In this document: one piece after another, positions 36,359-45,676 of the stretch | How positions within the stretch are numbered: the first letter of the stretch is position 1 | How the letters are laid out: each line of letters starts with the position of its first letter | Assembly (NCBI RefSeq): GCF_023516555.1 | Contig: NZ_JAMGBD010000002.1 | Coordinates: 496,001-560,000 of the forward strand | Source of the DNA: Sphingomonas alba | GTDB taxonomy: Bacteria; Pseudomonadota; Alphaproteobacteria; Sphingomonadales; Sphingomonadaceae | Length of the DNA stretch: 64,000 nt | Reading direction: 5' to 3' | Made by a program: the position numbers and the translations under genes | Notes under the pieces: generated by a model | The model's input: only the letters and a program-made list of their open reading frames with translations | The model's database searches: none | What the model was told of the DNA's origin: nothing

Positions 36359-37303
36359 ATGAACCGTGCCCCCTCCCCGACGCATTCCGATGACGCCCGC
36401 GCAAAGGTCGGCCTGGTCTTCGGCCTACTCGCCTATGCGTTGTGGGGCGTCCTGCCGATCTACTTCAAGCAATTGGCGGGAATCTCGCCGATCGACATCG
36501 TCGCCCACCGGGTAGTCTGGTCCCTATTGTTCCTAGGTGCGCTGCTGTTGGTCACTCGTGGATGGAGCCAGGTTCGCGAGGGCGTCGGGCACAGGAAGAC
36601 CCTGGCCTTGCTGCTGGTGACTTCGCTGCTGATTGCCGCCAACTGGCTGCTCTATGTTTACGCGGTCACGAGCGGCCACATCCTCGCCGGCAGCCTCGGC
36701 TATTATCTCAATCCGCTCATGAACATCCTGCTCGGCCGCTTCATCCTCAAGGAGAGGCTGACGCGAATGCAATGGACCGCGGTCGGCATTGCCGCCATCG
36801 GCGTTTCCGTGCTTGCGATTGGCGCGGGTACGACCCTGTGGATCAGCCTGACGCTCTGCGTCACCTTCGCGACTTATGGCCTGCTCAGGAAAATCGTCGC
36901 CGTCGACGCCGTTGCCGGGCTTTCCATCGAGACCGCGATCCTCTTCCCGGTGGCGGTTGCTTGGCTGATCTTCAGCGCCTCGTCCGGTCACCCGGTGTTT
37001 GGAAACACGCCGGTCGAAGGCTGGCTCCTCGTCCTGTCTGGCGTCGCGTCCACGACTCCCCTGCTGCTCTTCACGTCGGCCGCTCGGCGGCTCCGTTATT
37101 CGACGCTGGGGATGTTGCAGTTCGTCGCCCCGACGTTGCAGTTCCTGATTGCCGTGGCGCTCTACAATGAGGAATTCACCAACGCCCACGCGATTGCCTT
37201 TGCCTCTATCTGGACCGCGCTCGCGCTTTACGTCACGTCGCTGTTGCGCGACCTGCGCGCCCAGCGCCGGACATCGGCCGTGACCGAATTGTCGGAATCC
37301 TGA
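36359..37303 (+). CDS. rarD: RarD/EamA family permease
   Basis: A 314-residue ten-helix drug/metabolite transporter superfamily protein. YALWGVLPIYFKQLAGISPIDIVAHRVVWSLLFL is the RarD signature; the duplicated EamA halves are visible, with NEEFTNAHAIAFASIW near the end. E. coli RarD is called a chloramphenicol permease, but the natural substrate is unresolved. The start at ATG 36359 leaves an 85-nt gap to the divergent lipoprotein gene. Confidence 0.88.
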   Translation: MNRAPSPTHSDDARAKVGLVFGLLAYALWGVLPIYFKQLAGISPIDIVAHRVVWSLLFLGALLLVTRGWSQVREGVGHRKTLALLLVTSLLIAANWLLYVYAVTSGHILAGSLGYYLNPLMNILLGRFILKERLTRMQWTAVGIAAIGVSVLAIGAGTTLWISLTLCVTFATYGLLRKIVAVDAVAGLSIETAILFPVAVAWLIFSASSGHPVFGNTPVEGWLLVLSGVASTTPLLLFTSAARRLRYSTLGMLQFVAPTLQFLIAVALYNEEFTNAHAIAFASIWTALALYVTSLLRDLRAQRRTSAVTELSES

Positions 37304-37324
37304 GCTGGGTGATAAGAGTAGCCC

Positions 37325-37546
37325 ATGCTGAACCTCGTATCCCTCATCATCGGCGCCGTCTCACTGGTCTGCGCCGCGATCGCGTTCCTGCCGCTGCTGG
37401 GCTGGGCGAATTGGCTGATCATTCCGCTGGCCGTCATCGGCGCCGGCATCGGCGCGATGAGCCAGGGCAATTCCGGCCGTAACCTCAACATTTTCGTGAT
37501 CCTCGTCGGCATCGTCCGTTTGATGATTGGAGGAGGGCTGTTGTGA
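37325..37546 (+). CDS. Small hydrophobic membrane protein
   Basis: A 73-residue protein with two or three hydrophobic helices (LVSLIIGAVSLVCAAIAFLPLLG; NWLIIPLAVIGAGIGAM; NIFVILVGIVRLMIGG). Resembles small proteins annotated as hypothetical inner-membrane proteins. It is 21 nt after rarD, and its stop overlaps the next GTG start by 4 nt, so a rarD operon is likely. Confidence 0.7.
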   Translation: MLNLVSLIIGAVSLVCAAIAFLPLLGWANWLIIPLAVIGAGIGAMSQGNSGRNLNIFVILVGIVRLMIGGGLL

Positions 37547-38136
37547 ACAGGGATCCGCGCATCGACGCCTATATCGCCAAGGCCGCGCCCTTTGCGCAGC
37601 CGATTCTGACCCACGTCCGGGCACGCGTGCGCGCCGTCGCGCCTGAGGCGGAGGAAACGGTGAAGTGGAGCATGCCGAGCTTCACTATCGACGGGAAAAT
37701 CCTGTGCGGCATGGCGGCTTTCAAGGCGCATGCGACGGTGGGCTTTTGGCGGGGGCAGGAGATGGGCCTCGATCCGTCGCATGAAGCCATGGGGCAGCTT
37801 GGCCGATTGACCTCGATCGACGACCTACCCCCCGACGAAGAACTGGATGGCCTAATTCGCAAGGGTGTCGAACTCGCCCACACGGCGCCCGCGCCGCGCA
37901 AGACCAAGCACGAGCCCAAGCCGCCGCCCGAGATGCATCCCGACTTCGCCAAGGCGCTGGCGGCCGCTCCGAACTCAAAAGCCGTTCTCGACAGCTTCCC
38001 GCCTTCGGCGCAGCGCGATTATCTGGAGTGGATTAGCGAAGCCAAGCAGGACGCCACCCGCCAGAAGCGCATCGACACCGCGATCGAATGGCTCGCGGAA
38101 GGCAAGAGGCGTCACTGGAAATATCAAAATTGCTGA
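37543..38136 (+). CDS. YdeI/DUF1801 family protein
   Basis: A 197-residue protein beginning at GTG 37543. Residues 1-110 fit the DUF1801 fold (EETVKWSMPSFTIDGKILCGMAAFKAHATVGFW), and the C-terminal part carries the YdeI/OmdA-type motif DYLEWISEAKQDATRQKRIDTAIEWLAEGKR. This domain pair is common in soil bacteria with no firm function. Third gene after rarD. Confidence 0.82.
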   Translation: MNRDPRIDAYIAKAAPFAQPILTHVRARVRAVAPEAEETVKWSMPSFTIDGKILCGMAAFKAHATVGFWRGQEMGLDPSHEAMGQLGRLTSIDDLPPDEELDGLIRKGVELAHTAPAPRKTKHEPKPPPEMHPDFAKALAAAPNSKAVLDSFPPSAQRDYLEWISEAKQDATRQKRIDTAIEWLAEGKRRHWKYQNC

Positions 38137-38153
38137 TGCCGGTGGTGAAGCGA

Positions 38154-38585
38154 TTAGCGTGACATCCGGATTCCGGGACCGAACCGCGTTGCCACAATGC
38201 CTTCTTCGCTGAAGCCGCACCGGAAATAGAAATCGAGCGCATGCGGGTTGGCAACGACCATCAGCGCCTTGCCCCTGTGCCGTGCCTCGTTCACCGCCGC
38301 GTCGACCAGTTGAGCGCCGATTCCCTGCCGCCACCGGTCCGGCTCGACGAACAGCCCATCAAGCTCAACATGATCGTCTTCCTGGAGGATTGCCGAGAAG
38401 CCGGCGATGGCCCCATCGATTTCGGCGACGAACACTTCCCCTCGATCGATCTGCTCGACCGGTAGTTCGATGGCGTCGGGGTTGGCCTCGAGGTGCGGGC
38501 GGTCGTTGTCATTCGCGAGCGACGCGCGTCGCTGCAACTCCTCCAACGCCTCCCGTTCTTCGCGCCGCGCCAGCCGGATCAGCAT
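38154..38585 (-). CDS. GNAT family N-acetyltransferase
   Basis: A 143-residue GNAT domain with an acetyl-CoA loop LFVEPDRWRQGIGAQLVDAA and a C-terminal ALDFYFRCGFSEEG. The ATG at 38585 shares one base with the phaC stop (TAATG), so it is translationally coupled to phaC. It could modify a granule-associated target, but nothing in the sequence shows this. Confidence 0.85.
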   Translation of the reverse strand: MLIRLARREEREALEELQRRASLANDNDRPHLEANPDAIELPVEQIDRGEVFVAEIDGAIAGFSAILQEDDHVELDGLFVEPDRWRQGIGAQLVDAAVNEARHRGKALMVVANPHALDFYFRCGFSEEGIVATRFGPGIRMSR

Positions 38586-40315
38586 TAGCGCGTCTTCACG
38601 TAGCGGCCGGGCGCGTCCTCGATTGCTTTGAGCTTGCCCTTCCCCGGCACGCGCGCTCCGGTTGCCGCCGTTTCCTTGGACGATTGCTTCCGTATCCACG
38701 CCAGCCAGTCCGGCCACCAGCTTCCCTTGTGCTCTTCTGCGCCCGCGATGAATTCCTCGAGCGTCGCTGCGTCCTCGTCATTGGTCCAATATTGGTATTT
38801 GCCTGCCGCAGGCGGATTGACGACCCCGGCAATATGGCCTGATCCGGCGAGCAGGAAGCGCTTGGCGCCGCTGAAATGCTTCATCGCCTTCCAGACGCTC
38901 TGCGGCGGGGCGATATGGTCCTCCCGGCCGGCCTGGATATAGGCGGGTACCGCAACCTTCGTGATGTCGATCGGTACGCCGGCAACCCTGATCCCGCCCG
39001 GCTCGATCAGCTTGTTCGCCTTGTAGAGCGTCTCCAAATAGTCGCGGTGCCAGGCAGCCGGCAGGTTGGTGACGTCCCCGTTCCAGTGCAGCAAGTCGAA
39101 CGGTGCCGGCTCCTGCCCGAGCAGATAATTGTTGGTGACGTAATTCCAGATCAGTTCACGGCCGCGCAGCAGGTTGAAGGTCGCGGCCATATAGCGCCCG
39201 TCGAGATAGCCCTTCTCCTTCGTGACCTGGTCGAGCAGGGTCATCGTCTCGTCGCCGAGGAAGAGCTTGAGGTCGCCGGCCTCGGTGAAGTCGACCTGCG
39301 CTGTGAGGAACGTGGCGGATTTGACCTTCTTCGTCTCTCCCTTGGTAGCGAGATAGGCCAGGGTCGCGGCCAGCGTCGTTCCCGCGACGCAGTAACCGAT
39401 GGTGTGCACGGATTCGACGCCGAGCAAATCGCGGATGGTGTCGATGGCGTCGATCTGGCCGTTCAAGACGTAATCGTCGAGATGGATATCGGCGATGCTC
39501 TCGTCCGCCGACTTCCAGCTGACCATGAACAAGGTGATGCCGTTCTCGACGCACCAGCGGACAAAGCTTTTTTCGGGCGTCAGGTCGAGAATGTAGAAGC
39601 GGTTTATCCACGGCGGGAAGACGACGACGGGCGTCTCCAGCACCTTTTCGGTCACCGGCGTATACTGGATCAGCTGGTAGAGCGCGTTCTCGTAGACAAC
39701 CTTGCCCGGCGTGGTCGCGAGGTTCCTGCCAACCTCGAACGCGCCCTTCTTGGTCTGCGTCAGCTGGCCGCCCCGGACGTCGTCCAGCATGTTCTTCAGG
39801 CCATTGAGCAGGTTCTCACCCTTTGTGTCGATGGTTCGCTTCATCACTTGCGGATTGGTGAGTGCGAAATTGCTCGGGCTCATCGCATCGACGAAGCTCC
39901 TGGTGGCGAAGCGCAACTTCTGCCGTGCCTCCTCGTCCAGCCCCTCCACTTCCTCGACCGAGCCGAGAAGCTGGTCGGAAATGGCGAGATAGCTTTCCTT
40001 GATTGTCTCGAAGACGGGGTTCTCGCTCCACTCCGGCGAGGAGAAGCGACGGTCTTTTCTCTGCGACGCATCGGCCGTCGAACCAAGCATCTTGCCCCAG
40101 GCTTCAAGTCCCTTGCTCCAAGCCTCCGCGCCCGCGGTCATCCACGCCATCGGATCAGCGGCATTCGTCGGAGAGACAGCCGGAAACGGCTGGTCACCGG
40201 TCGCGCCCTGCGCCCAAAATTCCATCAGCATCTGCTGGGCCCGGCCCGTAACCCAGGTCCAGTGCTGCCAGTCCTCGAGGCTGGGATAGGGCGGGTTGGT
40301 CGTCTCGTTGTTCAT
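38585..40315 (-). CDS. phaC: Class I poly(3-hydroxyalkanoate) synthase
   Basis: A 576-residue polymerase that joins hydroxyacyl-CoA into PHA. The lipase-like box GYCVAGT places the nucleophile at C309; D466 (AGREDHIAP) and H494 (GSGHIAG) complete the triad. Residues 1-200 form the N-terminal domain typical of class I. phaA/phaB are not in the window. It is divergent from the TRIC gene with only about 43 nt between starts, and is followed by a coupled GNAT gene. Confidence 0.95.
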   Translation of the reverse strand: MNNETTNPPYPSLEDWQHWTWVTGRAQQMLMEFWAQGATGDQPFPAVSPTNAADPMAWMTAGAEAWSKGLEAWGKMLGSTADASQRKDRRFSSPEWSENPVFETIKESYLAISDQLLGSVEEVEGLDEEARQKLRFATRSFVDAMSPSNFALTNPQVMKRTIDTKGENLLNGLKNMLDDVRGGQLTQTKKGAFEVGRNLATTPGKVVYENALYQLIQYTPVTEKVLETPVVVFPPWINRFYILDLTPEKSFVRWCVENGITLFMVSWKSADESIADIHLDDYVLNGQIDAIDTIRDLLGVESVHTIGYCVAGTTLAATLAYLATKGETKKVKSATFLTAQVDFTEAGDLKLFLGDETMTLLDQVTKEKGYLDGRYMAATFNLLRGRELIWNYVTNNYLLGQEPAPFDLLHWNGDVTNLPAAWHRDYLETLYKANKLIEPGGIRVAGVPIDITKVAVPAYIQAGREDHIAPPQSVWKAMKHFSGAKRFLLAGSGHIAGVVNPPAAGKYQYWTNDEDAATLEEFIAGAEEHKGSWWPDWLAWIRKQSSKETAATGARVPGKGKLKAIEDAPGRYVKTR

Positions 40316-40358
40316 GGCGGCCCTTTACGCTGGTCCGCTCAGGATGCGAAATGAGGGA

Positions 40359-40979
40359 ATGAACCCACCGGTCATCCCGCACGACGCGCTCATCTTCCTC
40401 GACTATGTCGGCATCGCGGTCTTCGCGATTTCCGGCGCGCTGGTCGCCGCCGAACGGAGGCTCGACTTCGTCACCTTCGTCTTCTTCGCGGTCGTAACCG
40501 GAGTCGGCGGCGGTACAATGCGCGACCTCCTGATTGGAGCTCCGGTATTTTGGGTCAGCTCAAACGCGACCCTGCTGATCTGCATCGGCGCGGCTCTGGC
40601 GGCCTGGCTTGTCCCCAATCGCCCTTTTGCAGGGCGCGCCCTGCTCTGGTTCGACGCGGCCGGCATGGTCGCCTATGCGATTTACGGGGCTTCCAAGTCG
40701 TTGGACTATGGCATCGCCCCGGTTCCGGCATTCGTGATGGGCGTGTTGACCGCCTGCGCCGGCGGCATCATCCGCGATGTCATCAGCAGCGAGAAGACGA
40801 TCCTGCTGCGCGGCGAACTCTACATCACGCCGGCGGCCCTTGCGTCCGCCCTGTTTGTCGGCCTCCACACTGCCGGCTTCCCAGGCTTCATTACCGCGCC
40901 AGTTGCTGCCGCGGCAGGCTTTGTCCTGCGTGGTCTCGCAATCACCCGAGGCTGGTCGCTGCCGACATACGGCCGATGA
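40359..40979 (+). CDS. Trimeric intracellular cation channel family protein (UPF0126)
   Basis: A 206-residue membrane protein made of two repeated three-helix UPF0126 units plus a final helix: LDYVGIAVFAISGALVAAE and TGVGGGTMRDLLIG form repeat 1; FDAAGMVAYAIYGASKSL and TACAGGIIRDVIS form repeat 2. The GGG/GGI-x-RD motifs mark TRIC-type cation channels (YadS-like). ATG 40359 is preferred; ATG 40344 would add five residues. Confidence 0.85.
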   Translation: MNPPVIPHDALIFLDYVGIAVFAISGALVAAERRLDFVTFVFFAVVTGVGGGTMRDLLIGAPVFWVSSNATLLICIGAALAAWLVPNRPFAGRALLWFDAAGMVAYAIYGASKSLDYGIAPVPAFVMGVLTACAGGIIRDVISSEKTILLRGELYITPAALASALFVGLHTAGFPGFITAPVAAAAGFVLRGLAITRGWSLPTYGR

Positions 40980-40981
40980 TA

Positions 40982-40997
40982 TTGATGCACTGCACAA
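40982..40997 (+). promoter_or_regulatory. Third TGCACTGCACAA palindrome-like site
   Basis: TTGATGCACTGCACAA shares an exact 13-mer (TGCACTGCACAAT at 40986-40998) with the palindrome beside the phasin promoter at 31795-31807. It lies in the 37-nt gap between the channel gene and the aminotransferase, 20 nt before the latter's ATG, where a repressor would block transcription or initiation. Confidence 0.5.
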
Positions 40998-41016
40998 TCA
41001 GCGGCATTCTGTCGCA

Positions 41017-42192
41017 ATGACCGACGACTTTTATCGCATCCAGCGACTGCCGCCCTACGTCTTCGCCGAAGTGAACGCGATGAAGGCTGCCGCGCGAGCG
41101 CGGGGCGAGGACATCGTCGACCTCGGAATGGGCAATCCCGACGGGGCGCCTCCGAAGCATGTCATCGACAAATTGGCGGAGGTCGCCGCCAAGCCGAACG
41201 CACACCGCTATTCGGCATCGAAGGGCATCCCGGGCCTCAGGAAAGCGCAGGCCGCATATTACCAGCGACGGTTCGGAGTCGAACTCGATCCCCACCGCGA
41301 AGTCATCGTCACCTTGGGCTCCAAGGAAGGCCTCGCCAACCTTGCCCAGGCGATCACTGCGCCTGGCGACGTCGTGCTGACTCCCAATCCCAGTTACCCG
41401 ATCCACCACTTCGGCTTCATCATCGCCGGCGCTTCGATCCGGTCGATCCCCGCAGTGCCGGGTCCCGACTTCTTCCAACGGCTGGACCGGGCCATGCGCT
41501 ATACCGTGCCGCGGCCAAAGGTGCTGGTGATCGGCTATCCGTCGAACCCGACGGCGCAGGTCGTCGACCTCGACTTTTATCGGCAACTCGTCGAATTCGC
41601 CCGCGCCGAAGGCCTGTGGATCATCTCCGACCTTGCCTATGCCGAAATCTACTTTGGCGACACGCCGACCCCTTCGATCCTGCAAGTGCCGGGCGCCAAG
41701 GAGGTGGCGGTCGAGTTCACGTCCATGTCCAAGACCTATTCCATGGCCGGCTGGCGGATGGGATTCGCGGTCGGCAACGAGAGGCTGATCGGGGCGCTGA
41801 CGCGGGTGAAATCCTATCTCGACTATGGTGCCTTTACGCCGATCCAGGCGGCAGCCGTCGCCGCGCTCAATGGCCCACAGGGCTGCGTCGAGGCCAATCG
41901 GCAACTCTACAAAAAGCGCCGGGACGTGCTGGTCGATTCGTTCGGCCGCGCCGGCTGGGATATCCCCGTGCCGCAAGCGAGCATGTTCGCCTGGGCGCCG
42001 ATCCCCGAACAGTTCGGAAACCTTGGCAGCATGGAATTTTCCAAGCGGCTACTGACGGAGGCCGGTGTCGCCGTCGCCCCCGGCGTCGGCTTCGGCGAGG
42101 AAGGCGAAGGCTTTGTCCGCATCGCTTTGGTCGAGAACGAGCAGAGGCTCCGCCAGGCCGCGCGCGGCATCAAGAAGATGCTGAAAGGCTGA
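41017..42192 (+). CDS. AlaC-like class I/II aminotransferase
   Basis: A 391-residue PLP fold-type I enzyme. K239 in SMSKTYSMAGWRMGF is the PLP lysine; NPDGAPP and NPSYPIHHFGF are typical of the AlaC (glutamate-pyruvate) and LL-diaminopimelate aminotransferase-like group. Alanine synthesis from pyruvate is the likeliest role; other amino donors are possible. Its upstream region holds a palindrome shared with the phasin promoter. The 3' end overlaps the prolyl hydroxylase gene by 23 nt. Confidence 0.85.
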   Translation: MTDDFYRIQRLPPYVFAEVNAMKAAARARGEDIVDLGMGNPDGAPPKHVIDKLAEVAAKPNAHRYSASKGIPGLRKAQAAYYQRRFGVELDPHREVIVTLGSKEGLANLAQAITAPGDVVLTPNPSYPIHHFGFIIAGASIRSIPAVPGPDFFQRLDRAMRYTVPRPKVLVIGYPSNPTAQVVDLDFYRQLVEFARAEGLWIISDLAYAEIYFGDTPTPSILQVPGAKEVAVEFTSMSKTYSMAGWRMGFAVGNERLIGALTRVKSYLDYGAFTPIQAAAVAALNGPQGCVEANRQLYKKRRDVLVDSFGRAGWDIPVPQASMFAWAPIPEQFGNLGSMEFSKRLLTEAGVAVAPGVGFGEEGEGFVRIALVENEQRLRQAARGIKKMLKG

Positions 42193-42889
42193 GAACGAAC
42201 GGCTTCTCGCGATACCATTTGGTGACGATGTACTTGGTCCCCGCCTCGACGTCGCAGCCCTGGTGCATGGTCCAGTTGTTGGGGCTGCCGTCGGTGATCA
42301 TGTTGTTCCACGCTAGCAGCATGCCGCGCTTCGGAGTCACCGTCAGGTCGAGATAGGGGAATCGCGTCGCGCCTCCGGCCTCCGGCTCGTTCAGATAGGC
42401 CATGGCTGTCCAGGTCCGTTGCCCACCCTGGCGGTCGACCTGCGGCCAATAGGCCTGGTCCACATAGAAGAAGTCCGGGTGCATCCGGTAATGTTGACCA
42501 GGCGCATAACGCTGGCCCTGCAGCGGCTCACCGTGGGACGGCTCGGCCTGCAGGAGCGCGTCGATCAGCGTATCGGCTTCGACGACGGCTGGATCATCGG
42601 GCGGCAGGTTACAGGTCTGGCTGGTACGATACTCTTCGTAAGCATGACCAACGAACAATTCGGACGGGATGCAACCTCCGTCGGTGAGCGCGACCAGTCT
42701 CTCACACAGCCCGGCCTCGAAGAAATCCTCGACAAGGTAGATCTCGGCCTTTTCGGAATGCAGCTGTCGTGCGCCGCGAGCCGCGAGACTCTCGCGGCCC
42801 TTGCGGCCCGCCTCGGCACGGTACGCCGAGGTCTGCCAGGAAAATGGCGTGAGCGGTTTGTAAAAGGGCGGCAGCTCTTCCGACGACAA
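42170..42889 (-). CDS. 2OG-Fe(II) oxygenase, prolyl 4-hydroxylase family
   Basis: A 239-residue protein with a P4H alpha-type jellyroll in its C-terminal 190 residues. The iron ligands are H137 and D139 (YRMHPDFF) and H209 (TMHQG); K219 (GTKYIVTKWYREK) fits the 2-oxoglutarate site. It should hydroxylate a protein proline or a small molecule; the substrate is unknown. The N terminus (about 45 residues) is unrelated lead sequence. Confidence 0.87.
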   Translation of the reverse strand: MSSEELPPFYKPLTPFSWQTSAYRAEAGRKGRESLAARGARQLHSEKAEIYLVEDFFEAGLCERLVALTDGGCIPSELFVGHAYEEYRTSQTCNLPPDDPAVVEADTLIDALLQAEPSHGEPLQGQRYAPGQHYRMHPDFFYVDQAYWPQVDRQGGQRTWTAMAYLNEPEAGGATRFPYLDLTVTPKRGMLLAWNNMITDGSPNNWTMHQGCDVEAGTKYIVTKWYREKPFVLSLSASS

Positions 42890-42942
42890 TCTCGCCTCCG
42901 TTTGCCGGGCCTTATGCCGTCACTCCGGAGAAAGGAAAGGGA

Positions 42943-45558
42943 TCAGAAGACTTTGCGCAGCTCAATCTCGATGGTGCGGCCGAGCGGGTCGCGATAGCCG
43001 GCCTGGTAACGCAACGGCGTGTCGCCTGTGGAATCGCGAACCTCCTGACGGTCGTTTGTCGCGTTTACGACGTTGATCGAAAGCCGCATGCTCCGCGCCC
43101 AATCCGAGTGCGGGAGGAAGCGGTGAAGATCGGCGAAGGCACGCAATCCAAGGTTGAAGACGGGCGAGAAGACAAGCCTGTCGGGCCCGCCTTCGTCGAG
43201 TGCATTCAGGGTGCTCTTGCCACGCCAGCTGGCCGTAACGCGCGCGCCAAGGCCGCCGGACGTAATCGATGCCGTAGCGTCAAGCTGATGGCGGACCCGA
43301 CCTCCGCCAAGGCCGATCGCTCCGCCTTCCAACAGGTCCACCGGAGGCAACCCTGAGCGGATGACGATCTCGTCCTTGAAGACGATTGAATGCGTGGCCG
43401 TGAGGCTTAATCGGGTTGCTGGATTGCGCCGACCGGCCGATTTGGAGGAAAGGGACTCCTCTCGCGAACCCTCGTCGTCCGCCCCTTCCGCAGCCTTGGG
43501 GACACTGATACCGGCGGCAGGTCCGCCCCCGCCGAGCTTGGTGTTTAAGCTGAACCCGTAGCGGAATCGCTTCTCGCGGTGGGAATCGAAATTGACGGGA
43601 CGCAAATCGACCGTCGTCAACGTGCCGTCTAGGTCGCGAACGAACCGCTCGGGAAAGGCCAGCATGACTGCGGCGCTGGCCTCCGGGATATACGACACAT
43701 AATTGTGCTCTTCGGTGTCCGTATATTCCGCATTGAGCTCGAGGTTCAGGCGCTCGACAAGGCGGACGATCGCCGAAACCCGGCGAACGTCCGTCTTTTC
43801 TGGGTTAAGGTCGGGATTCCCACCCGTAATTTGCGTGACGTCGACCGTGTCGCCGGTCAACGGGTCGAAGGTGCGCACCTCCGGCGTGACAATGACCGGA
43901 TTACCAAGAAGCTGAACTGAGGCCGGAAGACTGGTCTGCTCCAGATCCGCTTCCAGCCTGAGCAGGCGGCGCGGCTCCCAGCTGATCCCGAGCTCGTGAT
44001 TGGTGACGTTGCCCGCATCGGAATAATGCACGCGGCTCAACTCGCCCGAGAGGTTCAGGTTACCCATTGCGGCACCGAAGCCGTCGGAACTCGTGATCGG
44101 AAGATCGATCGCAGCACGAAGCCCAGTCTCGCCGCGCCCGAAGCTTCGCTTCTGGGTGACGAGGTTGAACTCGCTTTCCGACCGCTGTTTGTTGTGAATG
44201 TACTGACCTTCAAACGTCGCCTGGGCAGGTCCGGCCGGCAGCGTGAATAGCGGCCCCGTCAATGACAGCCTGGCCTTGTCGGTCGTGGTCTTCGACTCGG
44301 CGCGATCGGTGCGGACGGGCACCAGGTCGAAGACATCGTCCGTAAACGGATCCACGGTGTCGGGCAGCGGGACCGTGCCCGTAAGACCCTGGCGCTCCGT
44401 CTTGGTGACGTCCTTGGATTGGGCGTGAGCTCCATTGAGAAAGCCGGTCCAGCTACCCCAGTGAGCATTGAAGGACACCGAGCCATCACCGCCATCATGC
44501 ACGGAGCGGGTGGAAAGCGGATCCGTGCCATATTCGGCGAGCGCAACGGTGGTCGAAAAAGGCGAAGAGGCGTTCGTTGGCGCCAGTGTGAATAGTGCCG
44601 CCGGCAATCCTCGCAGCGAGCGGCGCGTCGAGTGGTTGAACCGAAGCCCGATATTAGCAGTCAGCCATGGCGCAAGCCGCGTCGCGAACGTGCCGTTGAG
44701 GTCGTAGTTGCGCGTATCGGGGCGGAGTGTGCGGAAGTGGCCGAGGTCGGTGACTGTCGCGTCGTTCGCATTCGGCACGAAATCCAAGAGGCTGGGATTG
44801 GCGACATCCGGGATTGGTGCCACGGTGACGACTTCACCGGCGGCCGCGCTCAGGAGCGGATCGATTTCTCCCGAGGTGTCTGGAAAGCCGATGACGTTGC
44901 CGCCGATTGCGTAGGGATGGATCGGATCGGGCTGGATGATGTCGCGATCGCTTTCCAGCAGGTCGGATTCGTCCCTGGCCTTCAATGTAAGGTTCGCGCG
45001 TGTAGAGCCGCGAACGTAGGTGAGGGTTCCCTCGGCCCGACCCGCGGTCCAGTCGCCGTCCGTGGCGAACTTTGGCGCGATAAGTACTGTTGCCGAGCGC
45101 ACCTGCTTTTGGAGATTGAGGTTAACCACCCGTTGGCCGGGCGCGCCGCCAACGCGCACCGCGGAACCGCGCGGCAGGATCTGGACGTTCTTCAGTGCTT
45201 CGACCGGAAGTCCGCCGATATCGCTAATGTCGTCGACGCGCTCGCCATTGACCATGATCAACGGTTGCTCGTCCTCGCCGAGTTCAGACAGGACGTCGCC
45301 GAGAAGCTCGTCAACCGTGCTCTGCCCGTAGCTTTCTATACCCTGCTGATCGAGCTCGCGCTCAGGCGGAATCTGGGCAAGCATGCGGTCCCCGACGACC
45401 GTAATTTCTTCGACGTCCGTACCTGACTGAGTGTCGGCGACATCGGCCGCGATCCCACGCGATGGGATAAAGGCGCCAGTCAGCAGCAGGACGGCCGCCA
45501 AGGACCGCCGGCACTTAACCGGCCGATCAACCAACTGCGCTAACCCGCGAAAGCCCAC
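42943..45558 (-). CDS. TonB-dependent receptor-like outer-membrane protein
   Basis: An 871-residue exported protein. An N-terminal signal (basic, then AAVLLLTGAFIPS) precedes a TonB-box-like EEITVVGD and a plug domain (MVNGERVDDISDIGGLPVEALKNVQILPRGSAVRVGGAPGQRVVNLNL). A long beta-barrel ends in IEIELRKVF with the terminal aromatic residue needed for outer-membrane insertion. The ligand is unknown and no FecR/sigma or transporter genes adjoin. A terminator separates it from the upstream secreted protein. Confidence 0.85.
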   Translation of the reverse strand: MGFRGLAQLVDRPVKCRRSLAAVLLLTGAFIPSRGIAADVADTQSGTDVEEITVVGDRMLAQIPPERELDQQGIESYGQSTVDELLGDVLSELGEDEQPLIMVNGERVDDISDIGGLPVEALKNVQILPRGSAVRVGGAPGQRVVNLNLQKQVRSATVLIAPKFATDGDWTAGRAEGTLTYVRGSTRANLTLKARDESDLLESDRDIIQPDPIHPYAIGGNVIGFPDTSGEIDPLLSAAAGEVVTVAPIPDVANPSLLDFVPNANDATVTDLGHFRTLRPDTRNYDLNGTFATRLAPWLTANIGLRFNHSTRRSLRGLPAALFTLAPTNASSPFSTTVALAEYGTDPLSTRSVHDGGDGSVSFNAHWGSWTGFLNGAHAQSKDVTKTERQGLTGTVPLPDTVDPFTDDVFDLVPVRTDRAESKTTTDKARLSLTGPLFTLPAGPAQATFEGQYIHNKQRSESEFNLVTQKRSFGRGETGLRAAIDLPITSSDGFGAAMGNLNLSGELSRVHYSDAGNVTNHELGISWEPRRLLRLEADLEQTSLPASVQLLGNPVIVTPEVRTFDPLTGDTVDVTQITGGNPDLNPEKTDVRRVSAIVRLVERLNLELNAEYTDTEEHNYVSYIPEASAAVMLAFPERFVRDLDGTLTTVDLRPVNFDSHREKRFRYGFSLNTKLGGGGPAAGISVPKAAEGADDEGSREESLSSKSAGRRNPATRLSLTATHSIVFKDEIVIRSGLPPVDLLEGGAIGLGGGRVRHQLDATASITSGGLGARVTASWRGKSTLNALDEGGPDRLVFSPVFNLGLRAFADLHRFLPHSDWARSMRLSINVVNATNDRQEVRDSTGDTPLRYQAGYRDPLGRTIEIELRKVF

Positions 45559-45613
45559 GTTACCCCCCGCAAAGCACGTCTTGATTACCGCGATACCACG
45601 GTCCTTGGACCAC

Positions 45614-45653
45614 CGTAAAAAACCCTGCCCAGCAGCCCGGCCAGGCAGGGTTT
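45614..45653 (-). terminator. Intrinsic terminator of the secreted-protein gene
   Basis: On the minus strand AAACCCTGCC (45653-45644) pairs with GGCAGGGTTT (45629-45620), a 10-bp stem, and the stem base runs into further T (to 45617). It lies between the 245-residue secreted-protein gene and the TonB-dependent receptor. Confidence 0.85.
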
Positions 45654-45676
45654 GTAAGACTCATCCGAAGATGAAG

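Noticed and set aside
36359-37303. Chloramphenicol resistance from rarD
   Set aside because: The name is historical. The family is widespread and resistance cannot be inferred from sequence.
38876-40354. 492-codon open frame antisense to phaC
   Set aside because: High-GC mirror frame. The minus-strand frame has complete PHA synthase motifs, and the plus-strand product has no family-like pattern.
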